Source: Chryseobacterium sp. S0630 (GTDB lineage Bacteria > Bacteroidota > Bacteroidia > Flavobacteriales > Weeksellaceae). Taken from it: a stretch of DNA of 64,000 bases. Below, piece by piece: positions 1 to 8,889 of the stretch. The position numbers and the translations under genes were made by a program. The stretch lies in assembly GCF_024158915.1 (NCBI RefSeq), contig NZ_JAMZGF010000021.1:20124-84123 (forward strand), read 5' to 3'. The notes beneath the pieces were generated by a model, which did not search any database, was not told where the DNA came from, and saw nothing but the letters and a program-made list of their open reading frames with translations. Numbering within the stretch: position 1 is the first letter of the stretch; every line of letters begins with the position of its first letter.

Positions 1-1032
1 AAGGCAGGACAATTTGATGTAGGCAAAAACCAAAGCTGGAAATCCAAACTTTCAATTTGGGTAAGAGGTAATTTTTTCATTCCTGATGCCAGAGTTTTTT
101 GGGTAAAACCTTCTGTTACATTTCTGGAAAAATACCTGAAAGAAAATAAAATAGATACCATCGTTACTTCCGGTCCACCTCACTCACTTCATCTGATTGG
201 TTTGGGACTGAAAAGCAAAATGCCAGATTTGAAATGGATTGCCGATTTCCGTGATCCATGGACAGAGATTTCCTATTACAAACACCTGAAATTAACTAAA
301 AGTTCGGATAAAAAGCATCGTCAATTGGAAAGTTCTGTATTTAAAAATGCAGATATCACACTGGCTACAAGCTATACTGATGCTGAAAATTTCAGGAAAG
401 CAGGAGCTAATGCAGTTTGTATTACGAATGGGTTTGATGAAAGTGATTCAGGCAAAAAAGTGGAAGGACAAAAGAGTGAAAACAAATTCACCTTAAGTTA
501 TATCGGAGTTTTGGAACAGCTTAGAAATCCTGAAAATCTATGGAAAGCGCTTGATGAACTGATTAAGGAAAACACTGAATTTGCAGCTGATTTTAAGCTG
601 AAATTTGTAGGAAGAATAGATGATAAAATCCTTCAGACTATAGAAAATTCAAGTCTGAAAAATCATATCCTGAACCTTGGGTATCTGGCTCATGGGAAAG
701 CTGTAGAAGAAATGCAAAACTCAGATATTCTTCTTATCACTAATTTCCCGAATGATTCTTCAAAAGGTATCATCCCCGGAAAAATATTTGAATATCTTGC
801 TTCAGGCAAACAGATCCTGTCATTCGGTCCGGACAAAGCGGATGTCGCAAAAATTCTGGAAGAAACACAAGCAGGAAAACATTTCAGCTATCAGGATACT
901 GAAACCATTAAAATGTTTATTCTTGAAAAATTTGAACTTTGGAAAAATGGTAGCCTTCTCGAAAACACTCAACATATAGAACAGTTTACAAGAAAAAATC
1001 TTACTCAGCAACTGACTGAAGTTTTGAAATAA
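1..1032 (+). CDS. Glycosyltransferase, GT4-like (5' end outside window)
   Basis: The reading frame is open from base 1, so the gene starts upstream of the window; the in-frame TTG at 202 is not the true start. Seen: SGPPHSLHL followed by WIADFRDPW, the linker typical of Bacteroidota family-1/4 sugar transferases, and near the C-terminus GKIFEYLASGKQILSFGP, which matches the nucleotide-sugar binding region of GT-B enzymes (the conserved Glu of the E-x7-E type motif lies in FEYLA). The visible 343 residues cover the end of the N-terminal Rossmann domain and the whole C-terminal one. Inferred role: transfer of a sugar from a nucleotide donor during surface glycan or capsule synthesis, at the cytoplasmic side of the membrane. 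The acceptor cannot be told from sequence. A 7-bp tandem repeat lies just downstream. Confidence 0.85.
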   Translation, partial: KAGQFDVGKNQSWKSKLSIWVRGNFFIPDARVFWVKPSVTFLEKYLKENKIDTIVTSGPPHSLHLIGLGLKSKMPDLKWIADFRDPWTEISYYKHLKLTKSSDKKHRQLESSVFKNADITLATSYTDAENFRKAGANAVCITNGFDESDSGKKVEGQKSENKFTLSYIGVLEQLRNPENLWKALDELIKENTEFAADFKLKFVGRIDDKILQTIENSSLKNHILNLGYLAHGKAVEEMQNSDILLITNFPNDSSKGIIPGKIFEYLASGKQILSFGPDKADVAKILEETQAGKHFSYQDTETIKMFILEKFELWKNGSLLENTQHIEQFTRKNLTQQLTEVLK

Positions 1033-1041
1033 GAAGAGAAA

Positions 1042-1131
1042 GGAAGTTAGAGGCTGAAAGCTGGAAGTTTATTCCATTTCCCAACTTCTAACTTCTAACT
1101 TCTAACTTCTAACTTCTAACTTCTAACTTCT
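1042..1131. repeat. 7-bp tandem repeat (AACTTCT x7) with partial inverted copy
   Basis: Seven perfect copies of AACTTCT run from 1083 to 1131. An upstream GGAAGTTAGA at 1042-1051 is complementary to the repeat, so a hairpin can form between the two. The array runs into the stop codon (1130-1132) of the minus-strand lipoprotein. The same GAAGTTAGAG/AGCTGGAAG vocabulary appears inverted at 61991-62020. Confidence 0.8.
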
Positions 1132-1771
1132 ATATCGTCCATTGGTCATTCACAACAGCAATCAGGTAATATTTACCCTGAAATTCTTCAAATACAAAAC
1201 GAACTGTTTTCCAATCCATTTCGCCATATTTTTCGGTTCCTTTGATATAATTTTCGGTGAAATCATGTTTAGGATAAATCTCTTGTAAATTATTAAGGGA
1301 ATTACCTCCTCCGATGAATTTATTCAGTGAATATTGTGATGTTGTAAAATCTTTAGAAAACACCCATTTACCAAGATAATCATTGATCGTTGCTTTATAA
1401 GGATCACCTGAACCATCCTGTGCTCCCCAGGTAAACAAAGTTTTGGTGGGCTGATATTTTTCAAAATCTGCTTTAGAAAAATGTTTGTCTTCCTTCAAAT
1501 TAACAAAAGCATACATTGAAAACCTGATTCCTTTTTCCGGATGAATCAAGGATGCAAAAGCTGTATAATCTTTAGCTTTCAGTGCTTTCAAAACCTCATC
1601 ATTAGTCTGCTTTACAACAGCTTCTTTCTCAGCATTATTCTGAACAGTGCCTGCGGTGTCTGTTTTTGCTTGTGCAACAGAATCAATCTCGCTAGGAACA
1701 GGTTTCCCTACTTCTTTCTTACAGGCAACAACAATACTCATAGCGAAAACCGCAATCAATAATTTTTTCAT
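1130..1771 (-). CDS. Putative lipoprotein of unknown function
   Basis: 213 residues. The N-terminus MKKLLIAVFAMSIVVAC is a signal peptide with a lipobox ending at Cys17, so the mature protein should be membrane-anchored after lipidation. Residues 20-50 are rich in Glu, Lys, Thr and Gln and look like a flexible linker. The rest is a soluble alpha/beta-type domain with a LIHPEKGIRFS segment resembling small SnoaL/NTF2-like proteins, but I do not claim that family. No catalytic motif is recognised. The stop codon overlaps the last unit of the AACTTCT repeat. The gene is convergent with the glycosyltransferase and divergent from the YpdA-like gene, so it is probably a single-gene unit. Confidence 0.75.
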   Translation of the reverse strand: MKKLLIAVFAMSIVVACKKEVGKPVPSEIDSVAQAKTDTAGTVQNNAEKEAVVKQTNDEVLKALKAKDYTAFASLIHPEKGIRFSMYAFVNLKEDKHFSKADFEKYQPTKTLFTWGAQDGSGDPYKATINDYLGKWVFSKDFTTSQYSLNKFIGGGNSLNNLQEIYPKHDFTENYIKGTEKYGEMDWKTVRFVFEEFQGKYYLIAVVNDQWTI

Positions 1772-1890
1772 ATTTTACATTTTGAAATTGATAAAAAACA
1801 CCAAAACTGATGCCAAGCAGTAAATGATGTAAAGAGATAAAGACTATAAGAGTTGATAGGTTTAGGCTTCTCATTTTAAAAATTACATCG

Positions 1891-1898
1891 TACATTTG
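1891..1898 (+). promoter_or_regulatory. Bacteroidota -7 element, TACATTTG
   Basis: Matches TAnnTTTG exactly. It lies only four bases before the ATG at 1903, so transcription should begin at or near the start codon. Either the mRNA is leaderless or the second in-frame ATG at 1909 is used. No TTG -33 box is seen at normal spacing. Confidence 0.55.
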
Positions 1899-1902
1899 TT
1901 AG

Positions 1903-2868
1903 ATGGAAATGTTGGATATTCTGATTATCGGGGCCGGACCAATCGGTTTGAACTGTGCCCTTGAAGCTCAAAAAAACAATCTTAGTCATCTAATTATAGA
2001 AAAAGGAACTATTGTCAACTCACTATACAATTACCCTTTATATATGCGTTTCTTCTCTACTGCAGAAAAACTGGAAATTGACGAAGTGCCATTTATTTCT
2101 ACTGCTCCAAAGCCTGGAAGACAGGAAGCTCTGGAATACTATCAGGGCATTGCAAGACAAAAAAATCTGAATATCAATCTTTATGAAAGGGTTTTGAATG
2201 TTTTGAAAAAGGATGAAATATTTGAGATCAAAACTACCAAAGCAATCTATCAGGCCAAAAATGTAGTTATTGCTACCGGATTTTATGATATTCCTAATCT
2301 TATGAATATCCCAGGAGAAAATCTTCCGAAGGTCAAACATTATTATACCGAACCTTATCCTTATGCAAAACAGAAAATTGTGGTAGTAGGATCAAGTAAC
2401 TCTGCTGTAGATGCAGCCCTGGAAACTTACAGAAAAGGAGCTGAAGTGACGATGATTATTCGTCATTCTGAGGTTTCAAAAAGTGTAAAATATTGGGTAA
2501 AGCCAGATATAGAAAACAGAATTGCTGAAGGAAGTATTAAAGCTCATTTTAATGCAGAAATGATCGAAATTAAAGAAAATTCTGTTGTTTTTAAAGATGA
2601 GAAAGGAGAAACTCATGAAATTGACAATGATTTCGTGTTGGCCATGACCGGCTATCTTCCGGATTTCGATTTCCTGAGAAATTCAGGGATTGAGCTTCAT
2701 GGAGATTGCCTGAATCCTTTTTACCAGCCTGAAACCATGGAAACCAATATTTCTAATCTCTATCTTGCAGGAGTAGTTTGCGGAGGAAAAGACACCCACC
2801 TCTGGTTCATTGAAAATTCCAGGGTTCATGCGAATATGATCATCAATTCGATTATTTCAAAATTTTAA
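1903..2868 (+). CDS. ypdA: YpdA family putative bacillithiol disulfide reductase
   Basis: 321 residues, flavin-dependent pyridine nucleotide oxidoreductase. Seen: FAD-binding GAGPIG at residues 10-15; a second nucleotide-binding segment GSSNSAVDAAL near residue 165; ATGFYDIPNL; and C-terminal LAGVVCGGKDTH, all typical of the YpdA/Bdr family. In Firmicutes the family recycles oxidised bacillithiol with NADPH; many Bacteroidota also make bacillithiol, so the same role is likely here, in the cytoplasm. The start could be 1903 or the ATG at 1909, because the promoter element at 1891-1898 is so close. A strong bidirectional terminator follows. No partner gene is adjacent. Confidence 0.85.
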   Translation: MEMLDILIIGAGPIGLNCALEAQKNNLSHLIIEKGTIVNSLYNYPLYMRFFSTAEKLEIDEVPFISTAPKPGRQEALEYYQGIARQKNLNINLYERVLNVLKKDEIFEIKTTKAIYQAKNVVIATGFYDIPNLMNIPGENLPKVKHYYTEPYPYAKQKIVVVGSSNSAVDAALETYRKGAEVTMIIRHSEVSKSVKYWVKPDIENRIAEGSIKAHFNAEMIEIKENSVVFKDEKGETHEIDNDFVLAMTGYLPDFDFLRNSGIELHGDCLNPFYQPETMETNISNLYLAGVVCGGKDTHLWFIENSRVHANMIINSIISKF

Positions 2869-2891
2869 TCGTAAACGACTAAGATATATTA

Positions 2892-2934
2892 AAAAGGGTT
2901 CGGGCAATTTCTACGAAATTGCCCGAACCCTTTT
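2892..2934. terminator. Bidirectional rho-independent terminator
   Basis: A perfect 20-bp inverted repeat (2892-2911 and 2915-2934) with a 3-base loop, A-tract on the left and T-tract on the right. It sits between the convergent ypdA and MFS genes and can serve both strands. Confidence 0.92.
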
Positions 2935-2960
2935 ATTTTAAAATTCATGAATCAAAAACA

Positions 2961-4199
2961 TTATATCATCTCTTCTTCAGCTTTATTTTTATCCTTAAGC
3001 ATCCATGGAATGATAAAGTAAAAACCAATGGCAATAAATACTGCAAGCAATCCGGTTCCGATCCATAATACATTGAATCCTAACTTTTCTGCAATGAGTG
3101 TTCCTATATAAGGTGTAATGATAAATGCTATGGAAAATGATATCCCGTTCAGTCCCATATAAGCGCCTTTATTGTTCTTTCCCGAGCGTAATGCTGTAAT
3201 GGTAGACATAAATGGAAGTGTCCATATTTCTCCTACACAAAGTAAGGTCATAGACAGCACAAGGGTAATCATACTGTAATCAAACGCAAGCATTGCATAG
3301 GAAATACCACATAGGAAAGTCCCGAACAGCATTGTAAAGGCTAAAGTAAAATATTTCTCAGCGACCTGTACCAGTCCCATTTCAAGCAATACAATCAGGA
3401 AACCGCTGTATCCCAGAATGTATCCGATATTTTGCTGACTTAAATGTGCTGTATCCTTATAAAATATGGTCAGAGTACTGAACAGCTGGAAGAAACATAT
3501 GGAAAACAGCATACAGAATACACAGTAAATCAAAAATTTACTATCCCGATAGGGAGAGCTTTCTTTTTTAATAATGATAACTTCTTTTACCTTTTTTGCC
3601 TTTTCTTTTGCCAATTTTGCACGGCCTTTAAAGAACCAGATATACATCAATCCCGCCAGCAAAGCAGCCAGTGCATTACTGAAAAACAGAAATTCATAAG
3701 AAATAGCCGACAAAATACCACCCAGCGCAGGACCAATTGAAAACCCGAGATTTACAGCCATACGGTTCAGTGAGAAAGCACGGGTAATATTTTCAGGTTT
3801 TGCATATTTGGTAATCGCCACCGAGTTCGCAGGACGGAAAGTTTCACTTACAATACTTTGGGCTAAAATAATTCCTGCCAGACCAGCTTCGGTAGTAAAG
3901 AGCGGGATCATACAAAATAAAGGAACACTGAGAAGTAAGCTCAGACTCTGTACTCTGTACTCACCTATTTTATCCGTGATCATTCCTCCCAGCCACGATC
4001 CAATAACCGAGCCTATTCCAAAAAAACTCAGTACAATTCCGGAATTTTCAATACTGAAATGTAAATGATTAGTCATATAAACTCCCAGAAACGGAAGTAC
4101 CATAGAACCGGCCCTGTTGATGAGCATTACCAACGCCAGCATCCAACTCTCCTGCGAGAGTCCTTTAAAAGAACTCGTATATACGTTAATTAGTCTCAC
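2961..4199 (-). CDS. MFS transporter
   Basis: 412 residues from the GTG at 4199. Around twelve hydrophobic segments are visible, with a charged central loop (KGRAKLAKEKAKKVKEV) between the two six-helix halves, and IGSWLGGMITDKIGEYR after helix 2, the MFS signature loop. The open frame extends to an ATG at 4286, but a TAATTTTG promoter element at 4227-4234 lies inside that extension, and the first 29 residues would precede the conserved INVYTSSFKGL start, so I choose GTG. Substrate unknown; drug or small-metabolite efflux is the usual guess for this subgroup. It is divergent from the AraC regulator at 4444, which could control it. Confidence 0.85.
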   Translation of the reverse strand: MRLINVYTSSFKGLSQESWMLALVMLINRAGSMVLPFLGVYMTNHLHFSIENSGIVLSFFGIGSVIGSWLGGMITDKIGEYRVQSLSLLLSVPLFCMIPLFTTEAGLAGIILAQSIVSETFRPANSVAITKYAKPENITRAFSLNRMAVNLGFSIGPALGGILSAISYEFLFFSNALAALLAGLMYIWFFKGRAKLAKEKAKKVKEVIIIKKESSPYRDSKFLIYCVFCMLFSICFFQLFSTLTIFYKDTAHLSQQNIGYILGYSGFLIVLLEMGLVQVAEKYFTLAFTMLFGTFLCGISYAMLAFDYSMITLVLSMTLLCVGEIWTLPFMSTITALRSGKNNKGAYMGLNGISFSIAFIITPYIGTLIAEKLGFNVLWIGTGLLAVFIAIGFYFIIPWMLKDKNKAEEEMI

Positions 4200-4226
4200 A
4201 ATAATATTTGGGGGAATTTGAAAGTG

Positions 4227-4234
4227 CAAAATTA
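4227..4234 (-). promoter_or_regulatory. -7 element TAATTTTG for the MFS gene
   Basis: Exact TAnnTTTG match on the minus strand, 27 bases before the GTG start. It decides the start codon, because the longer frame would begin upstream of the promoter. No -33 TTG at 17-23 spacing was seen. Confidence 0.5.
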
Positions 4235-4443
4235 GATAAAAATAACCCAAAAGCCTTTGTTTACACCTCTTTTTTATCAATAACATTCATAAAAATACCC
4301 AATAAACCATATTTCGAAAAAAATGGAAATTTTTATAATATAAAATCCTAATACCTTTATAAAAATCGTAAATTGCAGTAACAACAAGGGTTTTTAAACT
4401 AAAAACACTTAAAAACACAATAAAAATTTAACCGATACTGAGA

Positions 4444-5325
4444 ATGGTAACCTACGAAAATTTACATGATACGCTATCCTTTTACAGTATTGACTGCCGG
4501 CAATCCTACTATATTTCTTCCGGAAAACCCATTTTTGAATTTCCAAAGACTCCTTTCAGAATGGATTATTATGCGCTGTGCGTCTGTACTGCAGGAGAAA
4601 TCCATATTGAGATAGATCGTCAGAAATATAAAGTAGATGTTCATAGTTTCCTTATCGCTGCACCATCTACGATTGTAAAATTTGGAAAAACCAGCAATGA
4701 TTTTACAATGAAACTGCTGTTCTTTGACAAGAATTTTCTGATTAAAAATATCTCCAATCCTTTCATCATTGAAAAAATGAACCTTTTCTCTAAAGGTTCC
4801 TACAGCATTATAAAAACCACTGCAAAAAACTCATCGCAGCTGCAAAACCTTCTGGATTATCTTGATAAAAAATCGAAGAAGCAGGGAAAATTTACGGAAG
4901 AAATTATCCGCACTATTATTTTCAATCTGTTGTTGGAGGCCGCTGAAATTATAGAACAGGAAAACTCTTCAAATCCGGACAAAAAAGAAGAAGGAAAAAA
5001 AGATCTTTATCTGAAATTCAGTAAACTGATCAGAGAAAACATCACCAGGGAACGAATGGTTCAGTTTTATGCGGATCAGCTCCATGTTTCCAATAAATAC
5101 CTCATCGAAATCATTAAAAAAGCAAGCGGAAAAACACCTCATGAGGTTATTGATGAAGCCTTACTGAAAGAAGCTTATGTCATGCTCGGAAATCCTGATA
5201 TGACGATTTCTGAAATTGCATTTGAGTTACAGTTTAATTCCGCCTCGGCATTCGGCCGTTTCTTTAAAAAACATACTACGCTTTCTCCGTCAGAATACAG
5301 AATGAAAGAAAATATTCAGTCATGA
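4444..5325 (+). CDS. AraC family transcriptional regulator
   Basis: 293 residues. The N-terminal ~150 residues form a cupin-like sensing domain (CVCTAGEIHIEIDRQKYKVDVHSFLIAAPSTI patterns). The C-terminal ~100 residues are the double helix-turn-helix: QLHVSNKYLIEIIKKASGKTP for the first HTH, then MTISEIAFELQFNSASAFGRFFKKHT followed by SPSEYR for the second. It lies just upstream of and parallel to the oleate hydratase gene; a pair of 13-bp direct repeats with a 21-bp period fills the gap. I infer that it regulates oleate hydratase in response to a fatty acid or related ligand; the ligand cannot be read from sequence. It is also divergent from the MFS gene. Confidence 0.88.
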   Translation: MVTYENLHDTLSFYSIDCRQSYYISSGKPIFEFPKTPFRMDYYALCVCTAGEIHIEIDRQKYKVDVHSFLIAAPSTIVKFGKTSNDFTMKLLFFDKNFLIKNISNPFIIEKMNLFSKGSYSIIKTTAKNSSQLQNLLDYLDKKSKKQGKFTEEIIRTIIFNLLLEAAEIIEQENSSNPDKKEEGKKDLYLKFSKLIRENITRERMVQFYADQLHVSNKYLIEIIKKASGKTPHEVIDEALLKEAYVMLGNPDMTISEIAFELQFNSASAFGRFFKKHTTLSPSEYRMKENIQS

Positions 5326-5359
5326 GAATTTGGGGATAATAATTCTGAACTTGGGGATA
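5326..5359 (+). promoter_or_regulatory. Candidate AraC operator: two 13-bp direct repeats
   Basis: GAATTTGGGGATA at 5326-5338 and GAACTTGGGGATA at 5347-5359 differ at one base and start 21 bp apart, two helical turns. This is the geometry expected for an AraC dimer on tandem half-sites. The site sits between the araC-type gene and oleate hydratase, about 55 bp before the latter's ATG. Confidence 0.6.
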
Positions 5360-5414
5360 TATATCGCTTTGTGAATAGAGCTACCTTTATACTGTTAATT
5401 AAAAACAATACAAA

Positions 5415-7343
5415 ATGAGTACGATCAATTCAAAATTCGACAAAGTTTTAAATGCCTCTGACCAGTTTGGAAACGTAAACCACGAACCGGATTCAAGTAA
5501 AGAAGTTCAGATTAACACTCCTGAAAAAACTATGCCTTTCTCCGACCAGATCGGAAACTATCAACGTAATAAAGGAATTCCTTTACAGTCTTACGAAAAC
5601 AGTAAAATCTATATTGTAGGAAGCGGAATTGCCGGCATGTCTGCCGCTTATTATTTTATCCGTGATGGCCGTGTACCGGGCAAAAATATTATTTTCCTTG
5701 ACCAGCTGAATGTGGAAGGCGGATCTCTGGATGGAGCCGGTAATGCAAAAGACGGTTACATCATCCGTGGGGGTAGAGAAATGGATATGACTTATGAAAA
5801 TTTATGGGATATGTTCCAGGATATTCCTGCTCTGGAACTTCCTGCACCCTATAGTGTATTAGATGAATACCGTCTTGTCAATGACAACGACCCGAATTAT
5901 TCTAAAGCAAGATTGATCCACAATCAGGGACAAATTAAAGATTTCAGTAAATTCGGGCTGGAGAAAAAAGATCAGCTGGCGATTGTAAAATTGCTGTTAA
6001 AGAAAAAAGAAGAGCTGGATGATCTTACGATTGAAGATTATTTTTCTCAATCTTTCCTCAACAGTAATTTCTGGTTCTTCTGGCGTTCTATGTTTGCCTT
6101 CGAAAACTGGCACAGCTTACTGGAATTGAAACTATACATGCACAGATTCCTTCATGCTATTGACGGAATGAAAGACTTCTCATGCCTTGTATTCCCAAAA
6201 TACAACCAGTACGATACGTATGTAACTCCATTAAAAAACTTCCTGGTGGAAAAAGGAGTACAGATCCGGTTCAATACATTGGTAAAAGATCTTGATATTC
6301 ATATTAATACGGAAGGAAAAACTGTAGAAGGAATCATCACTGAACAGAATGGAGAGGAAGTAAGAATACCCATCGGTAAAGATGATTACGTTATCGTAAC
6401 TACCGGATCTATGACTGAAAGTACATTCTACGGAGACAATAATACCGTTCCTGAAGTTACGATAGACAACAGCAGCGCCGGACAAAGTGCCGGATGGAAA
6501 CTTTGGAAAAATCTTGCTGCAAAATCTGAAGTGTTCGGGAAACCTGAAAAATTCTGTAGCCATATTGAAAAATCTTCATGGGAATCTGCTACATTAACCT
6601 GTCGTCCTTCTGCTTTTACAGAAAAACTGAAAGAACTGTGTGTAAATGATCCTTATTCAGGAAGAACAGCTACCGGAGGGATTATTACCATTACAGACTC
6701 CAATTGGGTAATGAGTTTTACCTGCAACAGACAGCCCCATTTCCCTACTCAGCCAGATGATATCCTTGTAGTATGGGTATACGCTTTATTGATGGATAAA
6801 GAAGGTAATTATATTAAAAAACCAATGCCTCAGTGTACCGGAAACGAGATCTTAGCTGAGCTTTGCTACCATCTTGGAATGGCTGATCAGCTGGACAACG
6901 TTATAGAAAACACCATTGTTCGTACTGCATTTATGCCTTATATTACTTCTATGTTTATGCCAAGAGCACAGGGAGACCGTCCGAGAGTAGTTCCTGAAGG
7001 ATGTACCAACTTAGGTCTTGTAGGACAGTTTGTAGAAACCAATAATGATGTTGTATTCACTATGGAAAGTTCTGTGAGAACTGCAAGAATTGCTGTTTAC
7101 AACCTTCTTAATCTCAACAAACAGGTTCCGGACATTAATCCGTTACAGTATGACATCCGACATTTATTAAAAGCTACCCAGGCTTTGAATGACTATAAAC
7201 CTTTCTTAGGAGAAGGAATTTTAAGAAAAATATTAAAAGGAACTTATTTTGAACACATCCTTGTAAACCGTCCGGAAGAAAAAGAAGAACACGAATCTTT
7301 CTTAACCAGATTTCAGGAATGGGTAAAAGGAGTAAAAGATTGA
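5415..7343 (+). CDS. ohyA: Oleate hydratase (FAD-dependent fatty acid hydratase)
   Basis: 642 residues, the expected length. It adds water across the cis-9 double bond of oleate to give 10-hydroxystearate; FAD is structural. Seen: FAD-binding [12 protein letters not shown] (residues 69-80); [16 protein letters not shown] with Glu122; and Tyr241 in KLYMHRF. Glu122 and Tyr241 carry the same numbers as the catalytic pair described for the Elizabethkingia meningoseptica enzyme. There is no signal peptide; the protein acts at the inner face of the membrane on free fatty acids. Upstream lie an AraC regulator and its candidate operator, downstream a 3-hydroxyacyl-CoA dehydrogenase. Likely role: detoxifying or remodelling host or environmental unsaturated fatty acids. 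Confidence 0.96.
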   Translation: MSTINSKFDKVLNASDQFGNVNHEPDSSKEVQINTPEKTMPFSDQIGNYQRNKGIPLQSYENSKIYIVGSGIAGMSAAYYFIRDGRVPGKNIIFLDQLNVEGGSLDGAGNAKDGYIIRGGREMDMTYENLWDMFQDIPALELPAPYSVLDEYRLVNDNDPNYSKARLIHNQGQIKDFSKFGLEKKDQLAIVKLLLKKKEELDDLTIEDYFSQSFLNSNFWFFWRSMFAFENWHSLLELKLYMHRFLHAIDGMKDFSCLVFPKYNQYDTYVTPLKNFLVEKGVQIRFNTLVKDLDIHINTEGKTVEGIITEQNGEEVRIPIGKDDYVIVTTGSMTESTFYGDNNTVPEVTIDNSSAGQSAGWKLWKNLAAKSEVFGKPEKFCSHIEKSSWESATLTCRPSAFTEKLKELCVNDPYSGRTATGGIITITDSNWVMSFTCNRQPHFPTQPDDILVVWVYALLMDKEGNYIKKPMPQCTGNEILAELCYHLGMADQLDNVIENTIVRTAFMPYITSMFMPRAQGDRPRVVPEGCTNLGLVGQFVETNNDVVFTMESSVRTARIAVYNLLNLNKQVPDINPLQYDIRHLLKATQALNDYKPFLGEGILRKILKGTYFEHILVNRPEEKEEHESFLTRFQEWVKGVKD

Positions 7344-7366
7344 AAATATTAGCTTACAAAACAATA

Positions 7367-7592
7367 GTTTTAAAGTAGTATATACTTTATTCTTAACGCA
7401 AAGGTTTATAAAAAACTTATTCTTATTCTAAGAGAGCAAAGGCAGATAAATCTGCTCTGCAAAGCAATACGCTTCATCAAATCAACTTGTTGATTCTCTT
7501 CTTTGCTTCCTATAATAAATCATTATTATTCTAAGCCTTTGCGTCAAAGACAAAGTAGCATTTTTTTTAAAAGTATCATCTACTTTAAAAAC
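7367..7592. repeat. Nested inverted-repeat intergenic element, MITE-like
   Basis: An outer imperfect inverted repeat (7367-7389 with 7568-7592, sharing AAAGTAT and ACTTTAAAA blocks) encloses an inner one (7396-7408 with 7532-7544, 12 of 13 matching, ACGCAAAGGTTTA type). The CGCAAAGG/CCTTTGCG ends recur in the element at 8629-8827. It fills the gap between ohyA and the dehydrogenase gene. No coding sequence is seen in it. Confidence 0.6.
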
Positions 7593-7615
7593 ATTTTTAA
7601 TTAAAAATAAATCTC

Positions 7616-8512
7616 ATGGATTTTAAAAATATAACGATAGCAGGAAGTGGTGTATTGGGATATCAGATCGCCTTCCAGACTGCCTATCACGGTTTCAACG
7701 TTACCGTATATGATATCAATGATGAAGTATTGGAAAAAGCCAAAGGTAAATTCACCGCTTTAAGTGAAGCTTACCAGCAGGATTTAGCAGCAACAAAGGA
7801 ACAACTTGATGCCACATTTAAAAATATCAATTATTCATCAGACCTTGCTGAAGCCGTGAAAGATGCCGATCTTCTGATAGAAGCAGTTCCTGAAGATCCA
7901 GCCATCAAAACGGAATTCTACCATAAGCTGGCACAGGTAGCACCTGAAAAAACAGTATTTGCAACGAACTCCTCTACACTACTTCCAAGTCAGTTTGCTG
8001 AAGATACGGGAAGACCGGAGAAATTTGTAGCCCTTCATTTTGCTAATGAAATCTGGAAACACAATACCGGAGAAGTGATGCGTCACCCGGAAACTTCACA
8101 GGAAGTATTTGATTCTGTCATCCAATTTGCAAAAGATATTGGAATGGTCGCCTTACCTATCCAGAAGGAACAACCTGGATATATTGTCAATTCATTACTA
8201 GTTCCTTTGCTTGGCGCAGCAGTCAACCTTTGGGTTGATGAAGTATCAGATATAGAAACAATTGATAAGACATGGATGGTAGCTACAGGAGCACATGCAG
8301 GGCCTTTTGGTATTCTGGATGTGGTAGGAATTACAACCGCCTACAATATCAACAAAATGGAAGCTGAGGAAACTCAGGATCCGTTGAAAATAAAAGCTGT
8401 AGAAAAATTAAAAGAAGACTATATTGATAAAGGAAAACTAGGAGTATTGACAGGGGAAGGATTTTATAAATATCCTAATCCTGCATATCGCGACAAAGAC
8501 TTTCTGAAATAG
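7616..8512 (+). CDS. 3-hydroxyacyl-CoA dehydrogenase
   Basis: 298 residues, single-function length. It oxidises an L-3-hydroxyacyl-CoA to the 3-ketoacyl-CoA with NAD+ in beta-oxidation or butyrate metabolism. Seen: NAD-binding GSGVLG at residues 11-16 followed by the acidic VYDIND at the end of strand 2; EAVPEDPAIKTEFY; FATNSSTLLPSQFA; the catalytic-His segment FVALHFANEIWKHN; and the C-terminal domain with GPFGILDVVG and GKLGVLTGEGFYKYP. Its position after ohyA suggests a shared fatty-acid role, but a 270-bp repeat element separates them, so co-transcription is unsure. A clear terminator follows. Confidence 0.92.
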   Translation: MDFKNITIAGSGVLGYQIAFQTAYHGFNVTVYDINDEVLEKAKGKFTALSEAYQQDLAATKEQLDATFKNINYSSDLAEAVKDADLLIEAVPEDPAIKTEFYHKLAQVAPEKTVFATNSSTLLPSQFAEDTGRPEKFVALHFANEIWKHNTGEVMRHPETSQEVFDSVIQFAKDIGMVALPIQKEQPGYIVNSLLVPLLGAAVNLWVDEVSDIETIDKTWMVATGAHAGPFGILDVVGITTAYNINKMEAEETQDPLKIKAVEKLKEDYIDKGKLGVLTGEGFYKYPNPAYRDKDFLK

Positions 8513-8544
8513 AATCTTATACTTCAGATTTTAAACTATTAAAT

Positions 8545-8575
8545 AAAAGCGGGACTTGTATGTAGTCTTGCTTTT
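8545..8575 (+). terminator. Terminator of the 3-hydroxyacyl-CoA dehydrogenase gene
   Basis: Arms 8545-8556 and 8564-8575 pair at 11 of 12 positions counting G-T, with a T-run after the right arm. Confidence 0.85.
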
Positions 8576-8628
8576 TTGTTTATTAAATGCCTTAGGATTA
8601 ATTCTGGCTTATAAAGCTGTTTGTTAGA

Positions 8629-8827
8629 AAACGCAAAGACGCAATGTTATTTCTTTCTGAAACGTTCTTAAGACGCAAGGATTTTATCTCCGATAAAATT
8701 AAACATTGTTAATTTCTTAAGCTAAGAATATTCATAGATTAATGATTGCATTTGCCGGAAATCTTCGATTTCCTTGCGCCTTAAAATACTCATAAAGTAT
8801 AAACTTCTTAGCGCCTTTGCGTATTCC
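8629..8827. repeat. Complex inverted-repeat intergenic element
   Basis: Ends AAACGCAAAGACGC (from 8629) and GCGCCTTTGCGTATT (to 8826) are imperfect inverses. Inside are two perfect small hairpins: ATTTTATC/GATAAAAT at 8681-8699 and GGAAATC/GATTTCC at 8757-8773, plus further CGCAAGG/CCTTGCG motifs at 8674-8680 and 8772-8778. It lies between two convergent terminators. No open frame of note. It shares end motifs with 7367-7592. Confidence 0.6.
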
Positions 8828-8832
8828 AACAA

Positions 8833-8864
8833 AAAAGCAGAACTCCAAATGAAGTCCTGCTTTT
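8833..8864 (-). terminator. Terminator of glnS
   Basis: Arms 8833-8844 and 8853-8864 pair at 11 of 12 positions, with an A-run at the left, hence T-run on the minus strand. Confidence 0.85.
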
Positions 8865-8889
8865 GTTTATTATATATTCTCTTAAATTA

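Noticed and set aside
1083..1131. Regular repeat array that might be called CRISPR-like
   Set aside because: Units are 7 bp in direct contact with no spacers; no cas genes in the window.
4200..4286. Extended N-terminus of the MFS transporter from ATG 4286
   Set aside because: A TAATTTTG promoter element lies inside, and the added 29 residues are basic and not part of a membrane segment.
5360..5414. TACCTTTA as a -7 box for ohyA at 5382-5389
   Set aside because: One mismatch at the important last base and no TTG at suitable spacing; kept out of the feature list.
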